NCBI RefSeq assembly: GCF_000166275.1
Contig: NZ_CM001023.1
Location: 868,001-932,000, forward strand
Direction of reading: 5' to 3'
Source of the DNA: Algoriphagus machipongonensis
GTDB lineage: Bacteria > Bacteroidota > Bacteroidia > Cytophagales > Cyclobacteriaceae
Length of the DNA: 64,000 nucleotides
The position numbers and the translations under genes were made by a program. The notes beneath the pieces are model-generated. The model was given only the letters and a program-made list of their open reading frames with translations, did not search any database and had not been told where the DNA came from. Below are positions 52,337-60,734 of this stretch, piece after piece. Positions within the stretch are counted from its first letter, which is position 1. Each line of letters begins with the position of its first letter.

Positions 52337-53872
52337 ATGAGCAAAGAAATTAAAGTGCCAGCAGTAGGCGAATCCATTACCGAGGTTACCGTAGGGCAAT
52401 GGTTTAAAAATGATGGAGATCAAGTTCAAATGGATGAAGTCCTTTGTGAACTGGAATCTGATAAAGCAACTTTTGAATTGCCTGCAGAGGCTACAGGAAT
52501 TTTGAGAATTAAAGCCCAAGAAGGAGATACATTAGAAATTGGAGCTGTCATTTGCAGCATAGATGAAGATGGAATTCCTTCCGAAAGTAAAGAAGAATCA
52601 AAAGAAAAGACTGCTGACTCACCAGCCCCTTCATCTGGCCCTTCAAAAACCGGAGAAGTAAAAGAAATGGTTGTTCCTACTGTAGGAGAATCTATTACAG
52701 AGGTGACTTTGGCGAATTGGCTCAAAGAGGAAGGTGAATATGTGGCATTGGATGAAATTATTGCTGAAGTGGACTCTGATAAAGCAACATTTGAGTTGCC
52801 AGCTGAAGCATCTGGTATCTTGAGACATGTTGCCGCTGAAGGTGATACCTTAGAAATAGGTGGCCTGATCTGTAAGATTGAGGTGACTGATGGTGAACCT
52901 GAAGCTGCTGCTGAACCAGAGACAGAAACGGGTTCTGGTAAAGAGTCTGCACCTGCATCAGGAAATACAAATTATGCTACAGGGCACGCTTCTCCAGCAG
53001 CATCAAAAATATTATCAGAAAAAGGGATCTCTCCAGAATCTGTTAGCGGTTCCGGTAAAGACGGACGCATCACCAAAGAGGATGCACAAAATGCGAAGAA
53101 GCCGGCTCCAGCTCCAGCAGCTTCCTCCTCCAAACCTGCATCGCCTGCAGAGGCAGCTCCAGCTTTAGGATCCAGAAATGAGCGTAGAGAGAAAATGTCT
53201 TCCTTGAGAAAGACGGTTGCTAAGCGATTAGTTTCTGTGAAAAATGAAACGGCAATGCTTACCACCTTTAATGAGGTGAACATGAAGCCAATCATGGATC
53301 TGAGAAGTAAATACAAGGAGAAGTTCAAGGAGAAGCATGGCGTAGGCCTTGGCTTTATGTCTTTCTTCACGAAAGCTGTTTGCGTAGCTCTTCAGGAGTG
53401 GCCAGCAGTAAATGCTAAGATTGATGGCAATGAAATGGTATTCAATGACTATTGTGATATTTCCATTGCAGTTTCTGCGCCAAAAGGATTGGTTGTTCCA
53501 GTAATCAGAAATGCTGAAACGCTTAGCTTCGACGAAATAGAGAAAGAAGTAGTGAGATTGGCTACCAAAGCGAGAGACAATAAACTTTCTATTGATGAAA
53601 TGACAGGTGGTACTTTCACTTTGACCAACGGAGGAATCTTCGGGTCCATGATGTCTACTCCGATCATCAATGCACCTCAGTCTGCCATCCTAGGTATGCA
53701 CAATATTGTACAGCGCCCAATGGCTGTTGATGGAGAAGTAGTCATTCTTCCGATGATGTATTTGGCACTTTCTTATGATCACCGAATCATCGATGGACGT
53801 GAGTCAGTTAGCTTCTTGGTAAGAGTTAAACAATTACTAGAAGAACCAGAAAGATTGTTGTTCGGAGTGTAA
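52337..53872 (+). CDS. sucB: Dihydrolipoyllysine succinyltransferase (E2) with two lipoyl domains
   Basis: The 511-aa E2 has two lipoyl domains (about 2-76 and 110-185), each with the lipoylated Lys in SDKATFEL. A flexible Ser/Glu-rich linker and an E3-binding peripheral domain (about 215-250, with [19 protein letters not shown]) follow. An Ala/Pro linker leads to the catalytic domain, which ends with the [19 protein letters not shown] active-site His and Asp. It transfers succinyl to CoA. Two lipoyl domains in a 2-oxoglutarate E2 differ from the single one of E. coli. It is followed by the four-helix-bundle cassette, then lpd. Confidence 0.95.
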   Translation: MSKEIKVPAVGESITEVTVGQWFKNDGDQVQMDEVLCELESDKATFELPAEATGILRIKAQEGDTLEIGAVICSIDEDGIPSESKEESKEKTADSPAPSSGPSKTGEVKEMVVPTVGESITEVTLANWLKEEGEYVALDEIIAEVDSDKATFELPAEASGILRHVAAEGDTLEIGGLICKIEVTDGEPEAAAEPETETGSGKESAPASGNTNYATGHASPAASKILSEKGISPESVSGSGKDGRITKEDAQNAKKPAPAPAASSSKPASPAEAAPALGSRNERREKMSSLRKTVAKRLVSVKNETAMLTTFNEVNMKPIMDLRSKYKEKFKEKHGVGLGFMSFFTKAVCVALQEWPAVNAKIDGNEMVFNDYCDISIAVSAPKGLVVPVIRNAETLSFDEIEKEVVRLATKARDNKLSIDEMTGGTFTLTNGGIFGSMMSTPIINAPQSAILGMHNIVQRPMAVDGEVVILPMMYLALSYDHRIIDGRESVSFLVRVKQLLEEPERLLFGV

Positions 53873-53884
53873 GATGGTATATGG

Positions 53885-54278
53885 TATTTAGAATTTAGTA
53901 TATAGAATTGGGGCGGCATAGATATGAAGATTTGGAAGTATATAAAAAGTCTGTAGATCTTGCTGTTTTAGTCAGTTTAAGGACACGCAAATATCCTGAT
54001 TTTGAAAAGTTCTCTTTGGTGTCCCAAACAAACCGTGCAGTATATTCTATTTCAAATAATATAGCAGAAGGTGCTGGTAGGGGTGGGAATGCAGAATTCA
54101 GAAATTTTCTACATTATTCATTAGGTTCTTTAAATGAAGTAGAAAATGAGCTTTTACTAGCTCAAAAATTAGGGTACTTGGAAGATAAGGAGTATTTAGA
54201 TTTTAAAGACAGGGCTGAAATAATAAAGAAAATGCTAATTAATCTGATTAAGGCTCTCTAAATACTAAATACTAAATA
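53885..54278. mobile_element. Small cassette bounded by inverted heptanucleotide repeats
   Basis: The left boundary holds TATTTAG, AATTTAG and TATATAG back to back (53885-53905). The right boundary holds CTAAATA three times (54258-54278), the reverse complement of TATTTAG. The four-helix-bundle ORF fills the space; its stop codon lies in the right array. The cassette splits sucB from lpd. No transposase is encoded. A mobile or insertion origin is inference. Confidence 0.5.
53908..54261 (+). CDS. Four-helix-bundle protein (23S rRNA intervening-sequence type)
   Basis: The 117-aa protein has the TIGR02436/IVS four-helix-bundle pattern: RYEDLEVYKKSVDLAVLVSL, FEKFSLVSQTNRAVYSISNN, IAEGAGRGGNAEFRNFLHYS and LGSLNEVENELLLAQKLGYL. 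Members are encoded in rRNA intervening sequences, scattered single genes and, as Avd relatives, retroelements. No reverse transcriptase is present here. The only in-frame start is TTG at 53908, because a stop codon lies 12 bp before it. The function is unknown. Its place inside the suc cluster and its repeat borders suggest insertion. Confidence 0.88.
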   Translation: MGRHRYEDLEVYKKSVDLAVLVSLRTRKYPDFEKFSLVSQTNRAVYSISNNIAEGAGRGGNAEFRNFLHYSLGSLNEVENELLLAQKLGYLEDKEYLDFKDRAEIIKKMLINLIKAL

Positions 54279-54339
54279 CAAGCAGTTTGATCTATTACAA
54301 AAAACTCAAATTGATCTATTAATAGAAAAATATTCGAAA

Positions 54340-55740
54340 ATGAATTATGATGTTATAGTTATCGGTTCTGGTCCTGGAGGATATGTAGCAGCGATTCGCT
54401 GTGCGCAACTTGGGATGAAGACCGCCATTGTTGAGAAATATCCGACACTGGGAGGAACTTGCCTGAATGTAGGCTGTATTCCGTCCAAAGCTTTATTGGA
54501 TTCCTCAGAGCATTATCATAATGCGGCACATACTTTTAAAACTCACGGAATCAACCTGAGCAATCTAAAAGTAGATTTGAAGCAGATGATTACCCGCAAG
54601 AATGACGTGGTAAAACAAAATACCGATGGCATTCAGTACTTGATGAAGAAAAACAAGATTGAAGTTCATCAAGGTGTTGGTTCATTTGTGGATAAAACCA
54701 CTGTGAAAGTGACTAAGGACGATGGGTCCTCTTCAGATATTCAGGGTAAAAACATCATAGTAGCTACAGGTTCTAAACCTTCTAACCTTCCATTTATTAA
54801 GTTGGATAAGGATAGAGTGATCACCTCAACGGAGGCGTTAAATCTAAAAGAAACTCCGAAGCACTTGGTTGTTATTGGAGGTGGAGTAATCGGACTGGAA
54901 TTAGGCTCTGTCTATGCTCGATTAGGTGCAAAAGTTTCTGTGATTGAATTTATGGATTCTTTGATTCCAACAATGGATAGAACCATGGGCAAGGAACTTC
55001 AAAAATCTCTGAAAAAAATCGGTTTTGAGTTTTTCCTGAAGCATAAAGTAACTGCTGTTGAGAAAAAAGGTAAAGAGGTTACGGTTAAAGCTGACAATGC
55101 TAAGGGTGAAACCGTGGAGATCAAAGGAGATTATGTCTTGGTTTCTATTGGAAGAAGACCCTATACCGATGGATTGAATGCGGAAGCAGCAGGTTTGAAG
55201 TTGACTGATAGAGGTCAAATAGAAGTCAATGATCACTTGCAAACTAATGTTCCGAATATCTATGCTATCGGAGATGTGGTAAAAGGTGCGATGCTGGCAC
55301 ATAAGGCTGAAGAAGAAGGTGTATTTGTAGCGGAGACGTTGGTTGGTCAAAAGCCTCATATCAATTACAACCTAATTCCAGGAGTGGTTTATACTTGGCC
55401 AGAGGTGGCTGCAGTAGGATATACTGAAGAGCAATTGAAGGAAAAAGGTATTAAATATAAAGCTGGTAAATTCCCATTCATGGCATCTGGCCGTGCGCGA
55501 GCTTCCATGGATACGGATGGGTTGGTGAAAGTTTTGGCAGATGCTGAGACGGATGAAATCCTTGGTGTTCATATGATCGGTCCACGAACTGCTGATATGA
55601 TCGCTGAAGCTGTTGTAGCTATGGAATACAGAGCATCTGCAGAAGATATTGCTCGGATGTCACATGCACATCCAACTTATACAGAGGCTTTCAAAGAAGC
55701 TTGTTTGGCAGCGACTGACAATAGAGCATTGCATATTTAA
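54340..55740 (+). CDS. lpdA: Dihydrolipoyl dehydrogenase (E3)
   Basis: The 466-aa flavoprotein has YDVIVIGSGPGGYVAAIRCA (FAD site). The redox disulfide is in GGTCLNVGCIPSKALLD (Cys about 41 and 46). The NAD loop VVIGGGVIGLELGSVYARLG, the second FAD segment NIYAIGDVVKGAMLAHKAEEEG and the C-terminal HAHPTYTEAFKEAC with the catalytic His-Glu pair follow. It reoxidises the lipoyl groups of E2, here probably serving SucB encoded just upstream. A strong terminator follows 23 bp after the stop. Confidence 0.96.
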   Translation: MNYDVIVIGSGPGGYVAAIRCAQLGMKTAIVEKYPTLGGTCLNVGCIPSKALLDSSEHYHNAAHTFKTHGINLSNLKVDLKQMITRKNDVVKQNTDGIQYLMKKNKIEVHQGVGSFVDKTTVKVTKDDGSSSDIQGKNIIVATGSKPSNLPFIKLDKDRVITSTEALNLKETPKHLVVIGGGVIGLELGSVYARLGAKVSVIEFMDSLIPTMDRTMGKELQKSLKKIGFEFFLKHKVTAVEKKGKEVTVKADNAKGETVEIKGDYVLVSIGRRPYTDGLNAEAAGLKLTDRGQIEVNDHLQTNVPNIYAIGDVVKGAMLAHKAEEEGVFVAETLVGQKPHINYNLIPGVVYTWPEVAAVGYTEEQLKEKGIKYKAGKFPFMASGRARASMDTDGLVKVLADAETDEILGVHMIGPRTADMIAEAVVAMEYRASAEDIARMSHAHPTYTEAFKEACLAATDNRALHI

Positions 55741-55763
55741 TGAAATACTTAAATGGATATTGA

Positions 55764-55798
55764 AAAAGCCATATGGAGGAATCCATATGGCTTTTTTT
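55764..55798 (+). terminator. Terminator after lpdA
   Basis: A perfect 12-bp stem (AAGCCATATGGA/TCCATATGGCTT) with a GGAA loop is followed by more T residues. Confidence 0.85.
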
Positions 55799-55901
55799 GT
55801 TAAAAGTGAAGTTCCGAGAGCTTTGGTTAATTATTTCAAAAATGGGCACGACCTTCAGTACTATTTAAAACTATATATTTAAATTATGTGGATTTAGTTT
55901 T

Positions 55902-58505
55902 ATGAAGCAATCAATTCTACTTTCTCTTTTTGTGTTCATCTTTTTCAAGGTTGGTGCCCAAAATCAATCTGTTTCTGGTGTGGTATTACATGGAGATACT
56001 AAGCTTCCTGTTTCCGAGGCACATGTTTTTATTCCCAATACAAGTTTTCAAACTTTTACGGATAGCCTTGGCCAATATTCTCTTAACAATATTCCTCTCG
56101 GGGAGTGGAAATTGGTTTTTGCGAAGAGAGGGTTTAAACTAATCCAAAAAGAGGCAATCTTAAAGGGGGGTATTCCAATTTCAATAAGTTCTACCATTTA
56201 TGAAATTGAAAATGACCAACAGAAAGAATTAAAGCCTTCGAAGATAAAAAAGGCAAGGGCTGACTTTGAAAGTTTAATAAAAGGAGGGACAAAAAACGAG
56301 AACTTGGTAATAGTAAACCCTGAAGTTGTTTCTTATTTCACGGATATGGAAACTGGAGAAATTTGGGCAAAGACGAAAGACCAATTGATTGTTCAAAACC
56401 TAGACCTTGGGTATGTTGTCTCTGTCTGGCTGAATTCACCAATTAACATTTCTCAGCCTATTACTGAGGGAGAGCTTTTGTTAGCATTTTTTGAAATGGA
56501 CTTTGGGACCTTAGAAGAAAAGGATTTTTTTAATACCAATCGGGTTGAGGCTTATCAAAACTCTTTAACGTATGAGTTGAGGAGATTAATTGGCGAGAAG
56601 GGAGATAGCTTGGAGTTATTACCTACCAACCAAGAAGGAGAGTTTCTTATCAAAGTTGTTAGCCCATTTCAGTTTTCAGTAAATCCAAATAAATCAGTTG
56701 AATTCAAAGGAGAAGGGATTAGGATAAGAAGTAATGGGACAGTTGTGAAAACAAATTTGTTGAGGATGGAAGGGTTTCCATTTTCAGATTCACCACTTGG
56801 ACAGCTACCGATAGATTTTAATTTTGACAGAGCCCTAGCATTAAATGAAATTGAAAAGTCACCGGAAGCTCTTCAGGAGAAGATTTTTCTACATACAGAC
56901 AAGGACATATATCTCATTGGAGAAGAATTATATTTTAAAGCTTATTTACAGCTTGGAAATCCCATGTTGATTGACGAAGCTAGTCAAGTATTGCATATTG
57001 AAATTGTGGACCCCTCTGGGTATAGCATGATTCATAAAGTGTTTCCTTTAGTAAATGGGGTGGCAGACGGGAAGATTTTTCTATCTCCTGAATTGAATAC
57101 AAAAGATTTTATTGTAAAAGCATATACCCTATGGGGGGCAAACTATGGTATAGAATCTGAATTCTATAAACCAATTCAAGTGTTAGGTTCATTGTGGGAA
57201 ACAAATAACACTATTCAGGAAACAAGGTCTGAAAGAGTGAAATTATTTGCTGATAAAGAAGCTTACCAATCGAAAGATAGTGTAACCCTGAATGTGATGG
57301 TAAATAATTCTAAAGGAGCAATAGCTGCTGCCAATTTGTCCCTCTCTGTGGTTAAAAAGAATGGTGTTTATTTTAAAAACTTAAGTAATGAGAATTATGT
57401 GACTTACTTTTCAAATGATCTTAATTCCACTTCTGTTGACACTTCATCATTTTCATTTGAGAAGGAGTTTGGTCTAACTATAAAAGGTCAAATTGTAGAT
57501 AAAAAAGATCAGATATCTAAATCTAAGTTGGAGGTTCTTGTTGATGGCTTATTAGATAAAAGAGAGCTTTCTCCCGATCAAAATGGACAGTTTCTCTTGA
57601 AAGGAATTCATAAAGAAGGTGAGTTTAGTGTGTTGGTAAAAGGTATAGATGCTAAAGGCTTACCAATAGAAGGGGTTGAATTGGGCTTGATGAGTTCAAT
57701 AAATCACCCTGATCCCTTGACTTTAGAGTTTCCTTCAGTTCAAACTTTAGATACAAGACCCAAGGGTGTTGACTCTTTGATGTCTGCCTATTTAGAATTG
57801 AGAGAAGGTGAAATATTATTAGATGCTGTGGAAGTGGAAGATGTCAAAGAAAGTGGTTTTGGGACGATGCCTTATGGGAAGCCACAGCAGGTATTGGAAA
57901 TGGATGGGGTGTTTTTGTCAGGGGATACTCAGCAGTTTATTTACTCTTTTTCAAATAGAGTAGGGTTTAAAGTAGCAGGTGTTCCGCCAATGATTCTAAA
58001 TCAACGAGGTGCACAGCCAGGCCCTCCTCTCATTCTACTAAATGGGTCTCCAATTACAAGCATCACAGGCCCAACCATAGGAAGTGATCCAGGAGATGAA
58101 CAGTTTAGAGCACTTCAAAGTATCAACGTATTTAATATTGAAAGAGTGGAGGTAATAAAGTCTGTAGCGGTAGCGTATGGTGATGCAGGAAAATATGGAG
58201 TGATAAATATTATTACAAAAACTTCAAAAGATCGAGAAAACGATGTGAATACTTTTGAGGAATTTAAATTGATGGGATTGGAACAAAGTGCAGTTGAAGC
58301 TATAAATAATTTCGATTCCGAATCTCATACCATTTTTTGGGATCCTAATGTTCGAATCTCATCCAACCAAACTTCCACAAGTATCAAATTTAAACTTCCA
58401 GATGACCCAGGGCCGTTTTGGGTATTAGTAAATGGATTGAACTCTTCTGGAGAACCCGTTTCTGGCAGATTTTTGCTGAATCAAAATCAGTTGAGTGACA
58501 ATTGA
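55902..58505 (+). CDS. Secreted protein with regulatory, MG2-like and stand-alone TonB-plug domains
   Basis: The 867-aa protein has a signal peptide (1-20) and a carboxypeptidase-like regulatory domain (about 22-100, SVSGVVLHGDTKLPVSEAHV). A macroglobulin MG2-like region (about 325-440) shows EKIFLHTDKDIYLIGEELYF and LNTKDFIVKAYTLWG. A plug-like domain near 650-775 shows PPLILLNGSPITS and VEVIKSVAVAYGDAGKYGVI. There is no barrel after the plug, so it cannot be a transporter by itself. It may dock to a receptor or be a surface-exposed assembly protein. It stands alone after the lpdA terminator. Confidence 0.75.
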   Translation: MKQSILLSLFVFIFFKVGAQNQSVSGVVLHGDTKLPVSEAHVFIPNTSFQTFTDSLGQYSLNNIPLGEWKLVFAKRGFKLIQKEAILKGGIPISISSTIYEIENDQQKELKPSKIKKARADFESLIKGGTKNENLVIVNPEVVSYFTDMETGEIWAKTKDQLIVQNLDLGYVVSVWLNSPINISQPITEGELLLAFFEMDFGTLEEKDFFNTNRVEAYQNSLTYELRRLIGEKGDSLELLPTNQEGEFLIKVVSPFQFSVNPNKSVEFKGEGIRIRSNGTVVKTNLLRMEGFPFSDSPLGQLPIDFNFDRALALNEIEKSPEALQEKIFLHTDKDIYLIGEELYFKAYLQLGNPMLIDEASQVLHIEIVDPSGYSMIHKVFPLVNGVADGKIFLSPELNTKDFIVKAYTLWGANYGIESEFYKPIQVLGSLWETNNTIQETRSERVKLFADKEAYQSKDSVTLNVMVNNSKGAIAAANLSLSVVKKNGVYFKNLSNENYVTYFSNDLNSTSVDTSSFSFEKEFGLTIKGQIVDKKDQISKSKLEVLVDGLLDKRELSPDQNGQFLLKGIHKEGEFSVLVKGIDAKGLPIEGVELGLMSSINHPDPLTLEFPSVQTLDTRPKGVDSLMSAYLELREGEILLDAVEVEDVKESGFGTMPYGKPQQVLEMDGVFLSGDTQQFIYSFSNRVGFKVAGVPPMILNQRGAQPGPPLILLNGSPITSITGPTIGSDPGDEQFRALQSINVFNIERVEVIKSVAVAYGDAGKYGVINIITKTSKDRENDVNTFEEFKLMGLEQSAVEAINNFDSESHTIFWDPNVRISSNQTSTSIKFKLPDDPGPFWVLVNGLNSSGEPVSGRFLLNQNQLSDN

Positions 58506-58568
58506 TTAGGTTTTTCATAGCTGAAAACTTCTTTTTTCATTCTTCCAAAAATTTACCTTATTTCGATT

Positions 58569-59342
58569 ATGAAGTTTAAAATTGCCATCCTTGGAGCAGG
58601 GAATGTCGCTTGGCATTTGGCTCCTGCTTTGGAAAACGCCGGTCATGAAGTCACCGAGGTATATGCCAGAGATATTTCTGAAGCCATCAAAATTACTGAA
58701 AGACTTTACGCCTCTGAGTCCAAAGATGATCTTGATTTTTCTGAGTCTGAAGCTGAGATTTTTATCATGGCAGTCAAAGATTTGGCTATTCCTGAAGTTG
58801 CGGATGAAGTAATTTTACCAGAAGGAAGTATTTTGGTACATACTTCCGGAACAATGTCTTTGGATGTTCTGGGGTATAGTTCAGCTAGTTATACAGGAAT
58901 ATTTTACCCGCTGCAGTCATTTTCTATTGGAAGAAAACTCGATTTTGAAGATGTGGCCTTTTTGCTGGAATCGGAGGATGAAGAAACCTTACAAAAACTC
59001 CGAAAGCTGGCGAAAAGCCTTTCTTCGATGAATTATATGGTCAAGTCAAAAGATCGCAAAGCCATTCATGTGGCAGCGGTTTTTGCCAGCAATTTCTCTA
59101 ATCACATGATTAGGATCAGTGAGGAAATCATGAGAAGGCAAGGGCTTGATTTCGAAATGATGAAGCCTTTAATTATTGAGCAAATCTCAAAAGCATTGCA
59201 GATAGGTGCCAAAAATGCCCAAACGGGGCCAGCTATTCGTGAAGATTATGAAACCTTGGAAGACCATCATAGATTTTTGGCCTATAATGATTCATTTGCT
59301 GAAATTTACCGATTGATCTCCCAAGATATTGTGGATAGTTAA
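58569..59342 (+). CDS. Rossmann-like, DUF2520-containing dehydrogenase homolog
   Basis: The 257-aa protein has an N-terminal NAD(P) Rossmann domain (IAILGAGNVAWHLAPALENA). The DUF2520 C-terminal domain includes YTGIFYPLQSFSIGRKLDFE and HVAAVFASNFSNHMI. Relatives resemble pyrroline-5-carboxylate reductase and related dehydrogenases, but no substrate is known. Its last 98 bp, including the stop codon, are repeated at 60551-60648 as a fragment. Before the insertion that follows, it probably converged directly with the pirin gene, sharing the TTAA stop overlap. Confidence 0.86.
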   Translation: MKFKIAILGAGNVAWHLAPALENAGHEVTEVYARDISEAIKITERLYASESKDDLDFSESEAEIFIMAVKDLAIPEVADEVILPEGSILVHTSGTMSLDVLGYSSASYTGIFYPLQSFSIGRKLDFEDVAFLLESEDEETLQKLRKLAKSLSSMNYMVKSKDRKAIHVAAVFASNFSNHMIRISEEIMRRQGLDFEMMKPLIIEQISKALQIGAKNAQTGPAIREDYETLEDHHRFLAYNDSFAEIYRLISQDIVDS

Positions 59343-59428
59343 TGAGACCAAGTACCAAATTTTCCATTTTGGTAATCATCGTATGCCCCCTGAATTTGCT
59401 CCACAGTATTCATTACAAATGGACCTTG
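59245..59428. repeat. 184-bp direct repeat, left copy
   Basis: It matches 60551-60734 base for base with no gaps and five substitutions. It comprises the last 98 bp of the DUF2520 gene and the last 90 bp of a pirin reading frame on the minus strand, the two sharing 4 bp. Here the DUF2520 part is the intact one. Confidence 0.95.
59339..59428 (-). pseudogene. Pirin C-terminal fragment (remnant)
   Basis: 30 codons equivalent to the end of the pirin gene (60645-60734) lie beside the DUF2520 gene, cut off at 59428. One residue differs: Glu in the intact gene (QIQEAYDDY) is Gly here. It has no start and cannot encode a pirin. It is a footprint of the insertion. Confidence 0.85.
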
Positions 59429-60550
59429 AACAAATTAGATAAGGTTGTGTGACCTTCTACAGTTTATAGGTGTCTTTTAATTAAATGGATTGAGTATATT
59501 TTTAATTAAACTAAAATTTATTTTAAGATATTTTTTTTTAGATTTCTATAAATCTTGGAATTATGAAAAATCACTTATTTCTGATAGTTGTTTTGATTGG
59601 CTTAAGTTTAGGTTGTACATCTGTAATCTCAGAGAATGATCAATTGATTGATTCTAAACTGGATTTGAATGCTTTTTTAAGTGAAGTTTCATTGCCTCCC
59701 CTTGATAAGCCCATCAAAGAATCTGTTTACCAATTTGATAACCATTTATATGAAATTCATAAGTTCTATGATTCCTTTGGAAAGGAACTGTTGAATATTT
59801 ACACAGATATTTCAGGTTTAGATACTACTATTATTACAACCTATGAATACAACGTTAATGATTTAAGTAGGAAAACGGAGTTTTACCTAAAAGATAATCA
59901 AGAAGAAATTCATTATTTCGATTATTTATATGATGATTCACAAAAATTAATTCAAATAAAAAGGGATGATAAAAACTTTGAGTTATATGATTATGATTCT
60001 TTAAATCAAGTTGAGTCAATAATTCTTGGGGGAAATCTTCAACTTGCAGATGTTTATGAATTTACTTATAAATCGGATGGTAAGATAGATACTCAAACAT
60101 TAAAGAGTTTAAATGGTGGTGATTCTCCTTTGCGATATTGGGTTTATTTTTACGATGAAGAGGGGAAGCTGTTGTCAAAGCAAATTCCTGAGAAGCCATC
60201 CAATGAATTAAGAGAAATATTTGTTTATCTTTATGATAATAATAACAGACTTAAAGAAATAAAAGAGTTTTATCCGGAATATGATTTTTCACTTTGGGGA
60301 AAGTCAGTTTTCACCTATTCTTCGGGTATTTTAAATAATTAATTTTCTTTATGATGGCACTTACTTTTTTTAACTTTTAGATAAATTCCTTTCTTAAGTG
60401 TCAGAAATAAAGCTTTATCCTACAATATTAAAAGTCTTGCCTATTTTTATGTAAATGATAAAACTGTTAGATATAAAATAGAGTTTTTACATTCATCTTG
60501 AAAAATCCTCCAAACGGTGCTTTGTTTTGGTTCATAATTTTTCAGAGAAA
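59429..60550. mobile_element. 1122-bp insert between the two repeat copies
   Basis: This AT-rich segment separates the two 184-bp repeats and carries one lipoprotein gene (59563-60342). There is no transposase, integrase or terminal inverted repeat. The large direct repeats suggest Campbell-type integration of a circle or a staggered-break duplication. Confidence 0.6.
59563..60342 (+). CDS. Orphan lipoprotein with YD-like repeats
   Basis: The 259-aa protein has its lipobox at LSLGC (Cys about residue 18). The mature part is rich in Tyr, Asp, Asn and Lys, with repeated strands of the type YEYNVNDLSRKTEF, FDYLYDDSQKLIQIK and YLYDNNNRLKEIKEF, which recall RHS/YD repeats of surface proteins. It has no recognised enzymatic motif. 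Base composition is visibly more AT-rich than in the flanking genes. It is the only gene of the inserted segment and so the likely cargo. No clear promoter box was found. Confidence 0.7.
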   Translation: MKNHLFLIVVLIGLSLGCTSVISENDQLIDSKLDLNAFLSEVSLPPLDKPIKESVYQFDNHLYEIHKFYDSFGKELLNIYTDISGLDTTIITTYEYNVNDLSRKTEFYLKDNQEEIHYFDYLYDDSQKLIQIKRDDKNFELYDYDSLNQVESIILGGNLQLADVYEFTYKSDGKIDTQTLKSLNGGDSPLRYWVYFYDEEGKLLSKQIPEKPSNELREIFVYLYDNNNRLKEIKEFYPEYDFSLWGKSVFTYSSGILNN

Positions 60551-60644
60551 ATTATGAAACCTTGGAAGACCATCATAGATTTTCGGCCTATAATGATTCA
60601 TTTGCTGAAATCTACCGACTGATCTCCCAAGATATTGTGGATAG
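60343..60644. other. AT-rich gap with right end of the insert and repeat boundary
   Basis: 60343-60550 is non-coding insert sequence in which I see no ORF or terminator. From 60551 on, the stretch is the right repeat copy, i.e. a DUF2520 gene fragment. Confidence 0.6.
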
Positions 60645-60648
60645 TTAA
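60551..60648 (+). pseudogene. DUF2520 gene 3' fragment (remnant)
   Basis: This is a duplicate of the last 32 codons and stop of the DUF2520 gene (59245-59342), placed after the insert. Relative to the intact gene it has a Leu-to-Ser change (HHRFLAY to HHRFSAY) and two silent changes. It has no start. Confidence 0.85.
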
Positions 60649-60734
60649 TGAGACCAAGTACCAAATTTTCCATTTTGGTAATCATCGTAGGCCTCCTGAA
60701 TTTGCTCCACAGTATTCATTACAAATGGACCTTG
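60551..60734. repeat. 184-bp direct repeat, right copy
   Basis: The partner of 59245-59428; 179 of 184 bases are identical. It lies over the DUF2520 fragment and the true 3' end of the pirin gene. Confidence 0.95.

Noticed and set aside
52890..53370. Overlapping ORFs on both strands in sucB
   Set aside because: They come from the low-complexity Ala/Pro/Glu linker of the E2 protein; repetitive Gln/Leu/His composition is not protein-like.
53908..54261. Diversity-generating retroelement, because the four-helix bundle resembles Avd
   Set aside because: No reverse transcriptase, template/variable repeat pair or C-type lectin target was found within the window.
54922..55359. 145-aa minus-strand ORF inside lpdA
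   Set aside because: Shadow of lpdA; aromatic-rich composition and no conserved features.
49472..55740. Four-gene suc operon read as one transcript
   Set aside because: Cannot be shown: gaps of 72 bp and about 470 bp (with the cassette) lie between sucA, sucB and lpdA, and no promoter box for lpdA was found.
55649..55882. 77-aa plus-strand ORF spanning the lpdA end and terminator
   Set aside because: Runs through the lpdA 3' end in another frame and across a strong hairpin terminator.
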